15,200 nucleotides of DNA, taken from positions 1-15,200 of the forward strand of contig CAYXIM010000044.1 of the NCBI GenBank assembly GCA_964465385.1. The letters are read 5' to 3'. Every line of letters starts with the position of its first letter. Positions within the stretch are counted from its first letter, which is position 1. Shown one piece after another: positions 7,757 through 15,155 of this stretch. The notes under the pieces were generated by a model. It did not search any database. It saw only the letters and a list, made by a program, of their open reading frames with translations, and was not told where the DNA came from. This DNA is from JAAYBY01 sp964465385. Lineage in GTDB: Bacteria > Bacillota > Clostridia > Saccharofermentanales > UBA5734. The position numbers and the translations under genes are program-made.

Positions 7757-7785
7757 ATTATAGCCCTGCGCCCCTCAAACTGCAA
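7757..7785 (-). promoter_or_regulatory. Promoter of the esterase-lipoprotein operon
   Basis: TTGCAG (7785-7780), a 17-bp spacer, and a perfect TATAAT (7762-7757) on the minus strand, in the gap after the RNase gene. Transcription would start near 7750, about 20 bases ahead of the esterase ATG. No operator-like repeat or clear terminator for the upstream operon is visible in this gap. Confidence 0.8.
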
Positions 7786-7806
7786 ACAGGCAGGCGCCTA
7801 AAAACC

Positions 7807-8898
7807 TTAAAGCCGGGAACGGGTGAGTTCATACAAACCCATGGGGCTGAAGCCAAAAAGGCGCTTGCGGGCCCGGTCTTCGGCCAACGCCTGCCGCAGC
7901 AGGCCATCTGTTTTTTCTCTGTCCTCCGGTCCAGTGCGTAAAAAATCCATACCACCGATGTTTCTGAGCCGGAGCTGTCGGGCCACTTCCACGGCCGCTT
8001 CCTGGTTGGTTCGAAAGCGCAGGGCCTGCCGACAGGAACCACCCGTGTCCCGGCCGCTGTTGACGTCCACAAGCAGCAGGGCCTCTGTCTGTTGGAAGAC
8101 AAGAAAGCCCCCCGAAGGCAACCAGGTCTTTTTTTGCTGGATCAGGCGATCCAGATCAGTCAGCCCCAAACGCTGGGCCAAGCTGTAACCTGCCTTTTGG
8201 CCAGCAAAGTGCAAGCGCGCCTGTTGCCAGGGCATGAGGGTCTTGATGTGATCTGCCAGTTGCTGGTAGAGGTCCAGATCATCTGTCAGGACACGGCTGA
8301 CCCGGTCATCGAGCCAGTCGAGCAAGGCCCGCTGCAGGGGATCGTCCTGGCCGCTGAGCAGGCGGCGGGGCACCGGTCCACGTTGGGCCGCCTCTTGCAA
8401 GGCCGCCCATTGCGCCTGAAGCCTTTGCAGATCCTGCTTGAAGGCCGTCTCCTGTTCCGATGGGGGCAGTTCCTTGAGCCTGGTGCGTTTTTTGGGTGGC
8501 CGGTCCGGGCTGTAGACCGCATAGGGGCCTGGCAACTGGATCCGTGTGGTCACCTGATGCCCTTTACCGGGCGGGGTGAGTTTTCGAACCTGTACGATCA
8601 GGGGCTGGCCCGCCTTGATACCTGGCGGGGCCTGGTCCAGGGGCAGCCACGCGTCATGGTCTGCCCCGATCGCCACAAAGGCGGCCCCCAGGGCTGGAAC
8701 CAGGCGCTTGACCTGGCCCAGGATCACGTCCTGACGGTCAAAACTTTGCTTATCCCCACCTGTGAGCTGCTCAAGGGGACGGCCAGCCTCCAGCAGGACA
8801 CAGCGGGTGACCTGGCCTGCTTTGAAACAGGCAACCTGGCGGGATGGGGCCGCATCCGGCGTCTGATGGGCTTGTGGCAACGAGGGATCCATTGGCAT
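7807..8898 (-). CDS. RNase E/G-family ribonuclease, short form with altered catalytic strand
   Basis: Homologue of the endoribonuclease catalytic core that cleaves single-stranded RNA (Rne/Rng family), about 363 residues. An S1-like RNA-binding segment is at about 60-130 (GQVKRLVPALGAAFVAIG, then KGHQVTTRIQLPGPYAVYSP). A DNase I-like catalytic part holds LLLVDVNSGRDTG with the first metal ligands Asp and Asn (D279, N281, counted from the GTG at 8901). The second catalytic Asp lies in NIGGMDFLRTG (D319), where the family normally has GG(I/L)IVIDF: three residues of the strand are missing. The protein ends at GLYELTRSRL, so the CxxC zinc link and small C-terminal domain of E. coli RNase E/G are absent. 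It follows the DUF2344 gene by 14 bp or so, a known linkage. GTG 8901, ATG 8898 and ATG 8892 are all possible starts, none with a strong ribosome-binding site. Activity is uncertain. Confidence 0.88.
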   Translation of the reverse strand: MPMDPSLPQAHQTPDAAPSRQVACFKAGQVTRCVLLEAGRPLEQLTGGDKQSFDRQDVILGQVKRLVPALGAAFVAIGADHDAWLPLDQAPPGIKAGQPLIVQVRKLTPPGKGHQVTTRIQLPGPYAVYSPDRPPKKRTRLKELPPSEQETAFKQDLQRLQAQWAALQEAAQRGPVPRRLLSGQDDPLQRALLDWLDDRVSRVLTDDLDLYQQLADHIKTLMPWQQARLHFAGQKAGYSLAQRLGLTDLDRLIQQKKTWLPSGGFLVFQQTEALLLVDVNSGRDTGGSCRQALRFRTNQEAAVEVARQLRLRNIGGMDFLRTGPEDREKTDGLLRQALAEDRARKRLFGFSPMGLYELTRSRL

Positions 8899-8912
8899 CA
8901 CCCAAACGGTGC

Positions 8913-9632
8913 TCAGGGCTTAAACAGGCGCACCCAGTCCTTCTGGCTGGCCTGGGCTGCTTTCAAATGTTCTGGGCTGAACCACAGGGCGGTGCGTGTG
9001 ATGGTCGCCTCTTCAGCGGCCTGGCGGGACAAGAGCCCCTCTGCCACAAGCAAGGCCAGCACGAGCTCCGGCCGCATATTTTTCTGGCTGCCTGCCGAAA
9101 CCAGCAGGGTCATCTGGTCCGCAACAAGGTCCATCGACAAGATCAATGGCTTCAGGTCGATGGTTTGGCGGCCCCTTTTACCTGCCCGTTCAACCAGCCA
9201 GGGCTTGTCTTGCCTTGTTTCTTTCAAGCGGGTCATGGCTGCTGCAATACCCGGGACATCCAGGCAGTAGCCAGCGCCCACCACCCGGCTCATCAGGCTC
9301 TTGTGACGGTCGTCGGGGGCAAAAAAGCTATCCAGGACCGCTAAACCTTGTGGCAGGGCCTGATTAAGGCGATCCATCCAGATCAGCCGCTGTGTTTCAT
9401 CCGGTGGCTGATCCCCATCCAGGCGAACATCGAGCAGGTCACCCACGCTTGCCAGGCCAACACCTGCCGGCAGGGCAAAGGCCAGCTGTGGCCTGGGGTT
9501 GAAGCCGCGGCTGTACAAGACAGGAATATGCGCCCGCCGCACAGCCCGTTCGAAGGTCCGCATCTGGTCCAGATGGGCCAGCCAGACAGCCGGTCCCTGC
9601 CGGCTGAAGCAAAGCCGCCAGTTAACACGCAA
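8913..9632 (-). CDS. DUF2344 / TIGR03936 radical SAM-associated protein
   Basis: Uncharacterised protein that in many Bacillota is encoded next to, or fused to, a TIGR03960-type radical SAM protein. Visible family core: FSRQGPAVWLAHLDQMRTF, ERAVRRAHIPVLYSRGFNPR, then PQLAFALPAGVG, all within the first 60 or so residues. The start is set at TTG 9632, giving 239 residues, because AAGGAGG lies 8 bases upstream and the conserved domain begins there. This places the first codons inside the end of the radical SAM gene (11-bp overlap) and implies coupled translation. The reading frame stays open upstream to 9884, but that part reads as low-complexity Ser/Pro/Arg sequence antiparallel to no known domain and overlaps the radical SAM coding frame, so it is taken as spurious. 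Molecular function is unknown; a role in RNA or ribosome-related modification is only a guess from its neighbours. Confidence 0.88.
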   Translation of the reverse strand: MRVNWRLCFSRQGPAVWLAHLDQMRTFERAVRRAHIPVLYSRGFNPRPQLAFALPAGVGLASVGDLLDVRLDGDQPPDETQRLIWMDRLNQALPQGLAVLDSFFAPDDRHKSLMSRVVGAGYCLDVPGIAAAMTRLKETRQDKPWLVERAGKRGRQTIDLKPLILSMDLVADQMTLLVSAGSQKNMRPELVLALLVAEGLLSRQAAEEATITRTALWFSPEHLKAAQASQKDWVRLFKP

Positions 9633-11490
9633 AGCAGACGCCTCCTTCAAAGCGGGTGGCACCGCACTGGCTGCAGGCCAGGCGGCATTCTGGCGTGGTT
9701 TGACCACGCAGGGCCCGTTGGTATTCCGCATATAAGAAAGCCTCCGACACCCCGCAGTCCAGATGTGACCAGGGGAAGAGCTCCGTTTCAGGCCGAGTCC
9801 GGTGGGCGTAAAAAGAAGGCGACAAGCCGGTCCGCTCAAAGGCCTCCAGCCACCGCTTGAGCTGGAACTGCTCATCCCAGGCATCGAAGCGCTGTCCCAG
9901 GCGCCAGGCCTCGTAGACGGCAGCGCCCAGGCGCCGGTCTCCCCGGGCCAAAACAGCTTCGATCAGCGAAGCCTGCCAGTCGTGGTATTGGTATTTAACA
10001 GGCAAACGGGCCAGGCCTTCTTTGAGCAGAAGCTGGCGCTCGCGGATGGTTTGGCTTTCTTCCTGCCCCGCCCACTGGAAGGGGGTGTGGGGCTTGGGGA
10101 TAAAAACCGCCGTGCTGACCGTCAGGGTCAGCCGGCCTGGTCTTTGGGACCGGGGCAGGGCGCGATAGTGCTCAACCACCTGTCGCAAGAGGTTGACGAT
10201 GGCTTCAACGTCTTCATTTGTTTCCGTCGGCAGGCCCAGCATGAAATAGAGCTTGGCTGTGTTCCAGCCTCCCTGGAAGGCCAGGGCCAGGGCATCGAGC
10301 AGGTCTGCCTCGGTGATGTTTTTGTTGACCACGTCTCGCAGGCGTTGTGAACCCGCTTCCGGGGCGAAGGTCAGGCCGCTTTTGCGGGTTTGGCGGCTTT
10401 TTTCCATCACGTCCAGCGTGAAGGAGTCCAGGCGCAGCGAGGGCAGAGACAAGCTGGTCTGCCGACCATCAAAGCAGGCGATCAGGCCCTCGGTCAAAGG
10501 GCCCAGCTGGCTGTAGTCACTGGTCGACAACGACAGCAGGCCGACTTCGTCATAGCCTGTCTGTTGCTCCAAACGATCGGCGCGTTCCAACAAGGTCTTG
10601 GCATCGGTTTCGCGCATGGGCCGGTAGATCATGCCAGCCTGGCAAAAGCGGCACCCCCGCGGACAACCGCGAAAAAGCTCCAAGGCCACCCGGTCATGGA
10701 CAATTTCCGTGCTGGGAACCAGCAGGTGGTCCGGTCGTGGCATGGCGTCCAAATCAAGCACCAGTCGTTTTTGAATTGTTTCCGGCACACCGGTCGCAAG
10801 CGGCCGGATCTGGGCCACCGTCCCATCTGCATGGTAGCTGATGTCATACAAGGCGGGCACGTAAACACCTTCTATTTGTGCTGCCGCTTTAAGAAAACCC
10901 GCCCGGTCCCAGTTCGCTGACCGGCCGGCCGGATTGCTTAGGCGATACAGGTCCATCAGTTCATCCAGGACCTCTTCAGCTTCTCCCAAGATAGCCAGGT
11001 CAAAAAAATCAGCTACGGGCTCCAGGTTGAAAACCGCGGGACCGCCCGCCAGAACCAGCGGGTCAGCAGCAGTCCGCTGCCGGCTCCACAGGGGAATGCC
11101 TGCCAGGTCCAGCATGTTAAGGACGTTGGTGTAAGACAACTCATACTGCAAAGAAAAGCCTACCCAGTCAAAGGCGGCAAGGGGGGTTTTTGATTCCAGG
11201 CTGAACAAGGGGATCTGGTCCTGGCGCATGCGCGCCTCCATGTCAACCCAGGGGGCAAAGGCCCGCTCACACCAGGTGTCTGGCCGCCGATTGAGCAAGC
11301 TGTAAAGGATCTGCAAGGCCTGGTTTGACATGCCAATTTCGTAGAGATCGGGAAAACAAAAGGCAAAGCGGATGAGCCCTTCTTCGGGTGTTTTGTGCAC
11401 GCTGTTCCATTCCCCACCCACGTAGCGCGCCGGTTTGCTGACCGAACGCAGCAAGCCAGGAGGCAGGTGAACCGTTTTGTACTCTCTCAT
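9622..11490 (-). CDS. TIGR03960-type B12-binding radical SAM protein
   Basis: Probable iron-sulfur S-adenosylmethionine radical enzyme with an N-terminal cobalamin-binding-like region, 622 residues, substrate unknown. The N-terminal half has the family features AFCFPDLYEIGMSNQALQIL (about 43-62), VLAGGPAVFNLEPVADFFD (146-164) and LAILGEAEEV (166-175). The radical SAM cluster is ELFRGCPRGCRFCQAG, with Cys276, Cys280 and Cys283 in the CxxxCxxC spacing. GLTFAPEAGSQRLRDVVNK is a later family motif. The tail carries a four-Cys pattern, C-x4-C-x2-C then GGVCFAC, which may bind zinc or a second cluster. It starts 2 bp after the pgi stop and its end overlaps the DUF2344 gene by 11 bp. The linkage to DUF2344 and an Rne/Rng-family RNase is known from many Clostridia, and suggests work on RNA or the translation machinery without proving it. 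Confidence 0.92.
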   Translation of the reverse strand: MREYKTVHLPPGLLRSVSKPARYVGGEWNSVHKTPEEGLIRFAFCFPDLYEIGMSNQALQILYSLLNRRPDTWCERAFAPWVDMEARMRQDQIPLFSLESKTPLAAFDWVGFSLQYELSYTNVLNMLDLAGIPLWSRQRTAADPLVLAGGPAVFNLEPVADFFDLAILGEAEEVLDELMDLYRLSNPAGRSANWDRAGFLKAAAQIEGVYVPALYDISYHADGTVAQIRPLATGVPETIQKRLVLDLDAMPRPDHLLVPSTEIVHDRVALELFRGCPRGCRFCQAGMIYRPMRETDAKTLLERADRLEQQTGYDEVGLLSLSTSDYSQLGPLTEGLIACFDGRQTSLSLPSLRLDSFTLDVMEKSRQTRKSGLTFAPEAGSQRLRDVVNKNITEADLLDALALAFQGGWNTAKLYFMLGLPTETNEDVEAIVNLLRQVVEHYRALPRSQRPGRLTLTVSTAVFIPKPHTPFQWAGQEESQTIRERQLLLKEGLARLPVKYQYHDWQASLIEAVLARGDRRLGAAVYEAWRLGQRFDAWDEQFQLKRWLEAFERTGLSPSFYAHRTRPETELFPWSHLDCGVSEAFLYAEYQRALRGQTTPECRLACSQCGATRFEGGVCFAC

Positions 11491-11492
11491 GG

Positions 11493-12839
11493 TCAGTGGG
11501 CCCCCAGTTGGGCTTCCAGCGCTTTTTTCTGATTCTCAAAGCCGGGTTTGCCCAGCAGGGCATACATGTTTTCCTTGTAGGCCTCAACCCCCGGCTGGTC
11601 AAAGGGGTTAACCGCCAGCAGGTTGCCGCTGATGGCACAGGCCAGTTCGAAGAAATAAACCAGCTGGCCAAAGCAGTGGGCCGTCCGGGCCGGGATCCGG
11701 ATGAGGAGGTTGGGCACCCCGCCGGAAACATGGGCCAGGGTGGTTGCTTGCGCGGCTTTGTGGTTGATATCAGCCAGCGGGCGACGGGCCAGGTACTGCA
11801 GGCCGTCACCGTCACCCATGCCATCAGGCACATGGACCTGGTGGCGGGTCTGTTCCAGCATCAAAACGGTCTCAAAGAGCAGGCGCCTGCCTTCCTGGAT
11901 GTACTGGCCCATGGAATGCAGGTCGCTTGTGTTGGCCACAGCCGCTGGAAAGAGGCCGCGACCGCCTTTGCCTTCGCTTTCGCCAAAGAGTTGTTTCCAC
12001 CATTCAGCCAAGGCTGTCAAAGACGGCTCATACTGAGCCAGCAACTCGATGTCAAAGCCCTGTCGCAAGAGAATGTTGCGGCAGGCGGCATAGCGGTAGC
12101 AGCTGTTGGTGTCCAAATCAGGCTGGCTCCAAGCCGCCATACCGGCTCTGGCTCCCTGCAGCATTTGTTCGATGTCCAAGCCGGCCGCCGCAAGGGGCAG
12201 CAGGCCCACAGCTGTCAAAACCGAATAGCGCCCGCCGACATCATCCGGGACCACAAACGAACTGTAACCTTCCTGGTCGGCCAGGGTGCGCAGGGCTCCG
12301 CGCGTCTCATCAGTTGTCACATAGATGCGTTGTCGGGCTTCTTCAAGCCCATACCGGTCCTCCATCCACTGCCTGAACAGGCGAAAGGCAATGGCCGGTT
12401 CGGTGGTCGTCCCTGATTTAGAAATGACATTAACCGATACGCGCCGCCCCTCCAGAACCTCCAGCAGGTCGTGCAGGTAGTCGGCGCTCAGCTGGGTTCC
12501 GGCGAAAAGCACCTGGGTGCCTTGTTTATCAGGCGGCAAAAGACTCGGGAAATGGTGGCCTAAAAAATCAAGGGCCGCCTTGGCACCCAGGTAGGAGCCA
12601 CCGATGCCAATGACCACCAGCACCTCTGACTGGCCACGGATGCGTTGGGCGGCTTGCGTAACCCGTGTCAGCTCCCGGGCAGGGAATTGCTCAGGCAGGC
12701 GCAGCCAGCCCAGGTAGTCAGAACCGGGGCCCTGGCCCTGCCAGACCTGCTTGTGGGCCAGGTCAAGCTGCGGGCGTATCTGCTCCAAGGCAAGGGGTGA
12801 CAGCCACGGTCGGGCGTTCTGATCATCAAAGGTAATCAC
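11493..12839 (-). CDS. pgi: Glucose-6-phosphate isomerase
   Basis: Interconverts glucose-6-phosphate and fructose-6-phosphate in glycolysis and gluconeogenesis, cytoplasmic. The 448 residues match the Bacillota-type enzyme (about 450). Seen: VVIGIGGSYLGA (sugar-phosphate loop, about 76-86), VISKSGTTTEPA (138-149, PGI signature region), DDVGGRYSVLTAVGLLP (199-215), LFGESEGKGG (catalytic Glu loop) and HSMGQYIQEG. The C-terminal helix region AVNPFDQPGVEAYKENMYAL is also typical. The start is GTG at 12839 because GAGGAGG lies 8 bases upstream and family alignment begins there. The open frame runs to 12899, but that ATG lies upstream of the predicted transcription start. The gene opens the operon that continues into the radical SAM, DUF2344 and RNase genes, with only 2 bp to the next start. 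Confidence 0.96.
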   Translation of the reverse strand: MITFDDQNARPWLSPLALEQIRPQLDLAHKQVWQGQGPGSDYLGWLRLPEQFPARELTRVTQAAQRIRGQSEVLVVIGIGGSYLGAKAALDFLGHHFPSLLPPDKQGTQVLFAGTQLSADYLHDLLEVLEGRRVSVNVISKSGTTTEPAIAFRLFRQWMEDRYGLEEARQRIYVTTDETRGALRTLADQEGYSSFVVPDDVGGRYSVLTAVGLLPLAAAGLDIEQMLQGARAGMAAWSQPDLDTNSCYRYAACRNILLRQGFDIELLAQYEPSLTALAEWWKQLFGESEGKGGRGLFPAAVANTSDLHSMGQYIQEGRRLLFETVLMLEQTRHQVHVPDGMGDGDGLQYLARRPLADINHKAAQATTLAHVSGGVPNLLIRIPARTAHCFGQLVYFFELACAISGNLLAVNPFDQPGVEAYKENMYALLGKPGFENQKKALEAQLGAH

Positions 12840-12887
12840 GGCAGCTTCCTCCTCAAGGGCCCTGTATGGCCCGTGTTTTTCGGCTTC

Positions 12888-12916
12888 AGTATAGCCCATG
12901 GCAAAAGGTCATGCAA
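12888..12916 (-). promoter_or_regulatory. Promoter of the pgi operon
   Basis: TTGCAT (12916-12911), a 17-bp spacer, and TATACT (12893-12888) on the minus strand, directly after the stop codon of the upstream radical SAM gene (12922). The start of transcription would be near 12881, leaving about 40 nt of leader that holds the GAGGAGG ribosome-binding site of pgi. This supports the GTG start over the longer frame. Confidence 0.82.
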
Positions 12917-12921
12917 CGCGG

Positions 12922-14712
12922 CTAGGACCCCGGCCAGGCCCCCGGCCAGTGGGGCTGCACGGCCGTGGCCGCAAGCAGGGTCAGGCCTTTCTGTTGTGTC
13001 TGGTAGAACAAAATCCAGTCACCAGCCACCAATCGGCCCTCTTCTTGGAAACGCTGCCAGTCAAAACTGATCCGGTCAAAGCGGCTGCGGCCATCTCTTT
13101 TCAAACCAGGAAAAAGGGTTTTGTCCTGGCGTAAAAAAGCATGGAGGGCCTGGTCACTGGCTCCTTTTCGATGAGATAAGAACGTCATCCAGGCGGGTTG
13201 TCCCCGCTCCCCGCCCGCTTGGAAACAAGTCCGGATCAGGTCGGCCACGAAACGCGCCTCCTGGCGCCCCTGGGCCCTGAGCTGCTCTGTTGCAAAAATT
13301 TGCAAAACCCGGCAACGTTCCTCAACCCCCAGAGAACGATCAAAAAGTCCCTGGCGATCAAACCAATGGCTTAAAGCCAGGTAAAAAGCAAAGGGGCTGT
13401 CCCAAAAGGCTGCCAGCGCCTGTGTGGCCGGCCGGCAGGTGTGGTTGTGGTAATAGAGGTCCAGCAGGCTTTCAATGGCCCGCAGGCGGTTGAGTTCTGA
13501 AAAGGACAAGCTGTCAGATTGCAAGACTTCATAAGGAGGCTGGCTGAGCCAACGGTAGCCCAGGCTGTGTGCTTTCTCATACATAGGTGTTCCCGGTAAC
13601 ACTTTTAGAAAGCCCACTTGGAAGAGATCTGGTTGCAGCGTGTAAACGGCGTCAAAAGAACGGGCAAACAAGGCCATGGATTCACCAGGCAAACCAGCGA
13701 TCAGGTCCAGGTGCAAAACAACCGGGCTCGTTTGGCGCAGCCGACGGGTCTGCCGGACCAGACGGTCCACATCACAGGTCCGGTTGACAGCTGCCAAAAC
13801 TGCCGGGTGGATGCTTTGGACGCCGATCTCAAAGCGAAACAGTCCGGCCGGGGCCTGTTCGAGCAGGTCCAGGCTTTCCTGGTCGAGCAGGTCGCCAGCC
13901 AGCTCAAAATGAAACTGGGTGCGATAGGGGGCCTGCCGGTGGCGGTCAATCAGGTGCTGCCAGATGGCCCGGGCGCGTTGGGGGCGGCAGTTGAAGGTGC
14001 GGTCCACCAGCTTGACCAGGCGCACCTGCATGCCTATGAAGACATCCAGTTCATCATAAACCTGCTCCAGGGGGCGCTCCCTGAGCAGGCGATCCCGTGC
14101 TGAAAAGCAATAGGCGCAGGCATAGGGGCAGCCACGGCTTGTTTCATAATAAAGCAGGTGTTCCCGGTGGCTTTGCAGGTCAGCCTCCGTGTAGGGAAAA
14201 GGCCAATCAGCTTGCTGCAGGGCCTGTTCCAGCGGGTTATGGATCAGCTGGCTGCCCCGGCGCCAGGACAGGCCCGGGATGGCCATGAGGCTTTTGGGAT
14301 CTGGGTCCGGATTTTGGGCCAACAGATTCAGCAGCTGCACAAAGGCCTTTTCACCTTCACCAGACAGGATGAAATCAATTTCCGGATAGGCGGCCAGCCA
14401 GGGGTCAGCCTGGGAGGCGGCCTCCGGCCCACCCACAAGAATGCGGACGGAGGGCCTGATTTTTTTCAGTTCCCGGATCAAGGTGCGCGTCAGCTGGCTG
14501 TTCCAGATATAGCAGGAAAAAGCGACGCAATCGGCGCCAGAAACCACCAGTTCATTCAAGAGGAAGAAAAGCCGGTCGTTGATGGTCCACTCACCCACCG
14601 ACAACGTCAAGTCAGACCTGGCATGTGCCTTTGCCTGGGCAGCCAGGTAGCGGACGGCCAGGTTGGTCTGGGTGTAGCGGGCATTGAGGGCAACCAGCAG
14701 CACGTGCGTCAT
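12922..14712 (-). CDS. B12-binding radical SAM protein, DUF4080 type
   Basis: Probable cobalamin-dependent radical SAM enzyme of unknown substrate, 596 residues. The N-terminal B12-binding-like domain begins THVLLVALNARYTQTNLAVR and includes CVAFSCYIWN (about 62-71), ILVGGPEAAS (91-100) and DFILSGEGEKAF (113-124). The cluster motif is ETSRGCPYACAYCFS, with Cys195, Cys199 and Cys202. FEIGVQSIHPAVLAAVNR and HLDLIAGLPGE (barrel strands) and the KVLPGTPMYEKA motif follow. The C-terminal part with FWDSPFAFYLALSHWFDRQG corresponds to the DUF4080 region. The ATG at 14712 overlaps the stop of the preceding membrane-protein gene (ATGA), with GAGGGCGG as ribosome-binding site. It is not the same family as the second radical SAM protein further down: motifs and tail differ. 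The pgi promoter starts just after its stop. Confidence 0.9.
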   Translation of the reverse strand: MTHVLLVALNARYTQTNLAVRYLAAQAKAHARSDLTLSVGEWTINDRLFFLLNELVVSGADCVAFSCYIWNSQLTRTLIRELKKIRPSVRILVGGPEAASQADPWLAAYPEIDFILSGEGEKAFVQLLNLLAQNPDPDPKSLMAIPGLSWRRGSQLIHNPLEQALQQADWPFPYTEADLQSHREHLLYYETSRGCPYACAYCFSARDRLLRERPLEQVYDELDVFIGMQVRLVKLVDRTFNCRPQRARAIWQHLIDRHRQAPYRTQFHFELAGDLLDQESLDLLEQAPAGLFRFEIGVQSIHPAVLAAVNRTCDVDRLVRQTRRLRQTSPVVLHLDLIAGLPGESMALFARSFDAVYTLQPDLFQVGFLKVLPGTPMYEKAHSLGYRWLSQPPYEVLQSDSLSFSELNRLRAIESLLDLYYHNHTCRPATQALAAFWDSPFAFYLALSHWFDRQGLFDRSLGVEERCRVLQIFATEQLRAQGRQEARFVADLIRTCFQAGGERGQPAWMTFLSHRKGASDQALHAFLRQDKTLFPGLKRDGRSRFDRISFDWQRFQEEGRLVAGDWILFYQTQQKGLTLLAATAVQPHWPGAWPGS

Positions 14713-15107
14713 GGGCCGCCCTCGCGTTCCTTGTCGGCCCGGACACGCAGCTCAGCTTCGGTCAAGCGGCGCACCTTGAAGCGGTGGCGGACGATGCCCT
14801 GGATCATGACCCAGTTGCCGTTTCGAATCAGCTGGCTGGAAACAGCATCAGCCAGCTGAAAGCCGTTATCGGTTTCGTAGCGGATCTGCCCGTGCTTTCT
14901 GGGTCGAATGGTCTTGACCACTTCAGCCAGGTGGCCGATCTGGTCCACGTCATCACGGGCGGTCTGGCGCCGGGCCAGAACCTGCAAGACAAAAATGGCG
15001 GCGCGCACGAACAGCAAAAGGGCGGCCAGCGCCAGGCAGCCGATGGCCAGAAAGCCCAAAAAAGATGTCATGTCTGTTAAGGATAGCGCGTACACGTGCC
15101 CTGCCAA
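14709..15107 (-). CDS. Single-TM protein with NfeD-like C-terminal region
   Basis: About 132 residues. One long hydrophobic segment, SFLGFLAIGCLALAALLLFV and following (about 15-44), precedes a soluble domain. The C-terminal part GHLAEVVKTIRPRKHGQIRY ... GNWVMIQGIVRHRFKVRRL has the Gly-rich, beta-strand pattern of the small OB-fold at the end of NfeD-like proteins. That assignment is by eye and moderate. The start is uncertain: TTG 15107 has AAGGGG 10 bases upstream, ATG 15071 has no ribosome-binding site, and ATG 15131 would be only about 5 bases from the predicted transcription start. Its stop overlaps the ATG of the DUF4080 radical SAM gene, so the two are translationally coupled. It could help place the radical SAM enzyme at the membrane, which is inference only. 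Confidence 0.72.
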   Translation of the reverse strand: MAGHVYALSLTDMTSFLGFLAIGCLALAALLLFVRAAIFVLQVLARRQTARDDVDQIGHLAEVVKTIRPRKHGQIRYETDNGFQLADAVSSQLIRNGNWVMIQGIVRHRFKVRRLTEAELRVRADKEREGGP

Positions 15108-15142
15108 TCTGCTCAGACCCCTTGCCAGCATTGTTCGGGGCC

Positions 15143-15151
15143 ATTATAACA
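15143..15151 (-). promoter_or_regulatory. Extended -10 promoter upstream of the NfeD-like gene
   Basis: TGTTATAAT on the minus strand (TATAAT at 15148-15143) is an extended -10 identical to the one before ssrA. The hexamer 17 bp upstream (ATCAGA) is a poor -35, so the call rests on the extended -10. Transcription would begin near 15136. Confidence 0.5.
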
Positions 15152-15155
15152 CAGA

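Noticed and set aside
8092..9270. 392-codon open frame on the plus strand
   Set aside because: It lies wholly antisense to the RNase E/G-family and DUF2344 genes, whose products match known families. The translation shows no domain, and long antisense frames are common in GC-rich coding DNA.
9633..9884. N-terminal extension of the DUF2344 frame
   Set aside because: The extra 84 codons overlap the radical SAM coding frame, resemble no domain, and are excluded by the AAGGAGG site placed for TTG 9632.
11496..12416. 306-codon open frame on the plus strand
   Set aside because: Exactly antisense to pgi, with no family features.
12840..12899. Longer pgi N-terminus starting at ATG 12899
   Set aside because: That ATG lies within the promoter, upstream of the predicted transcription start, and the extra 20 residues are not part of the family.
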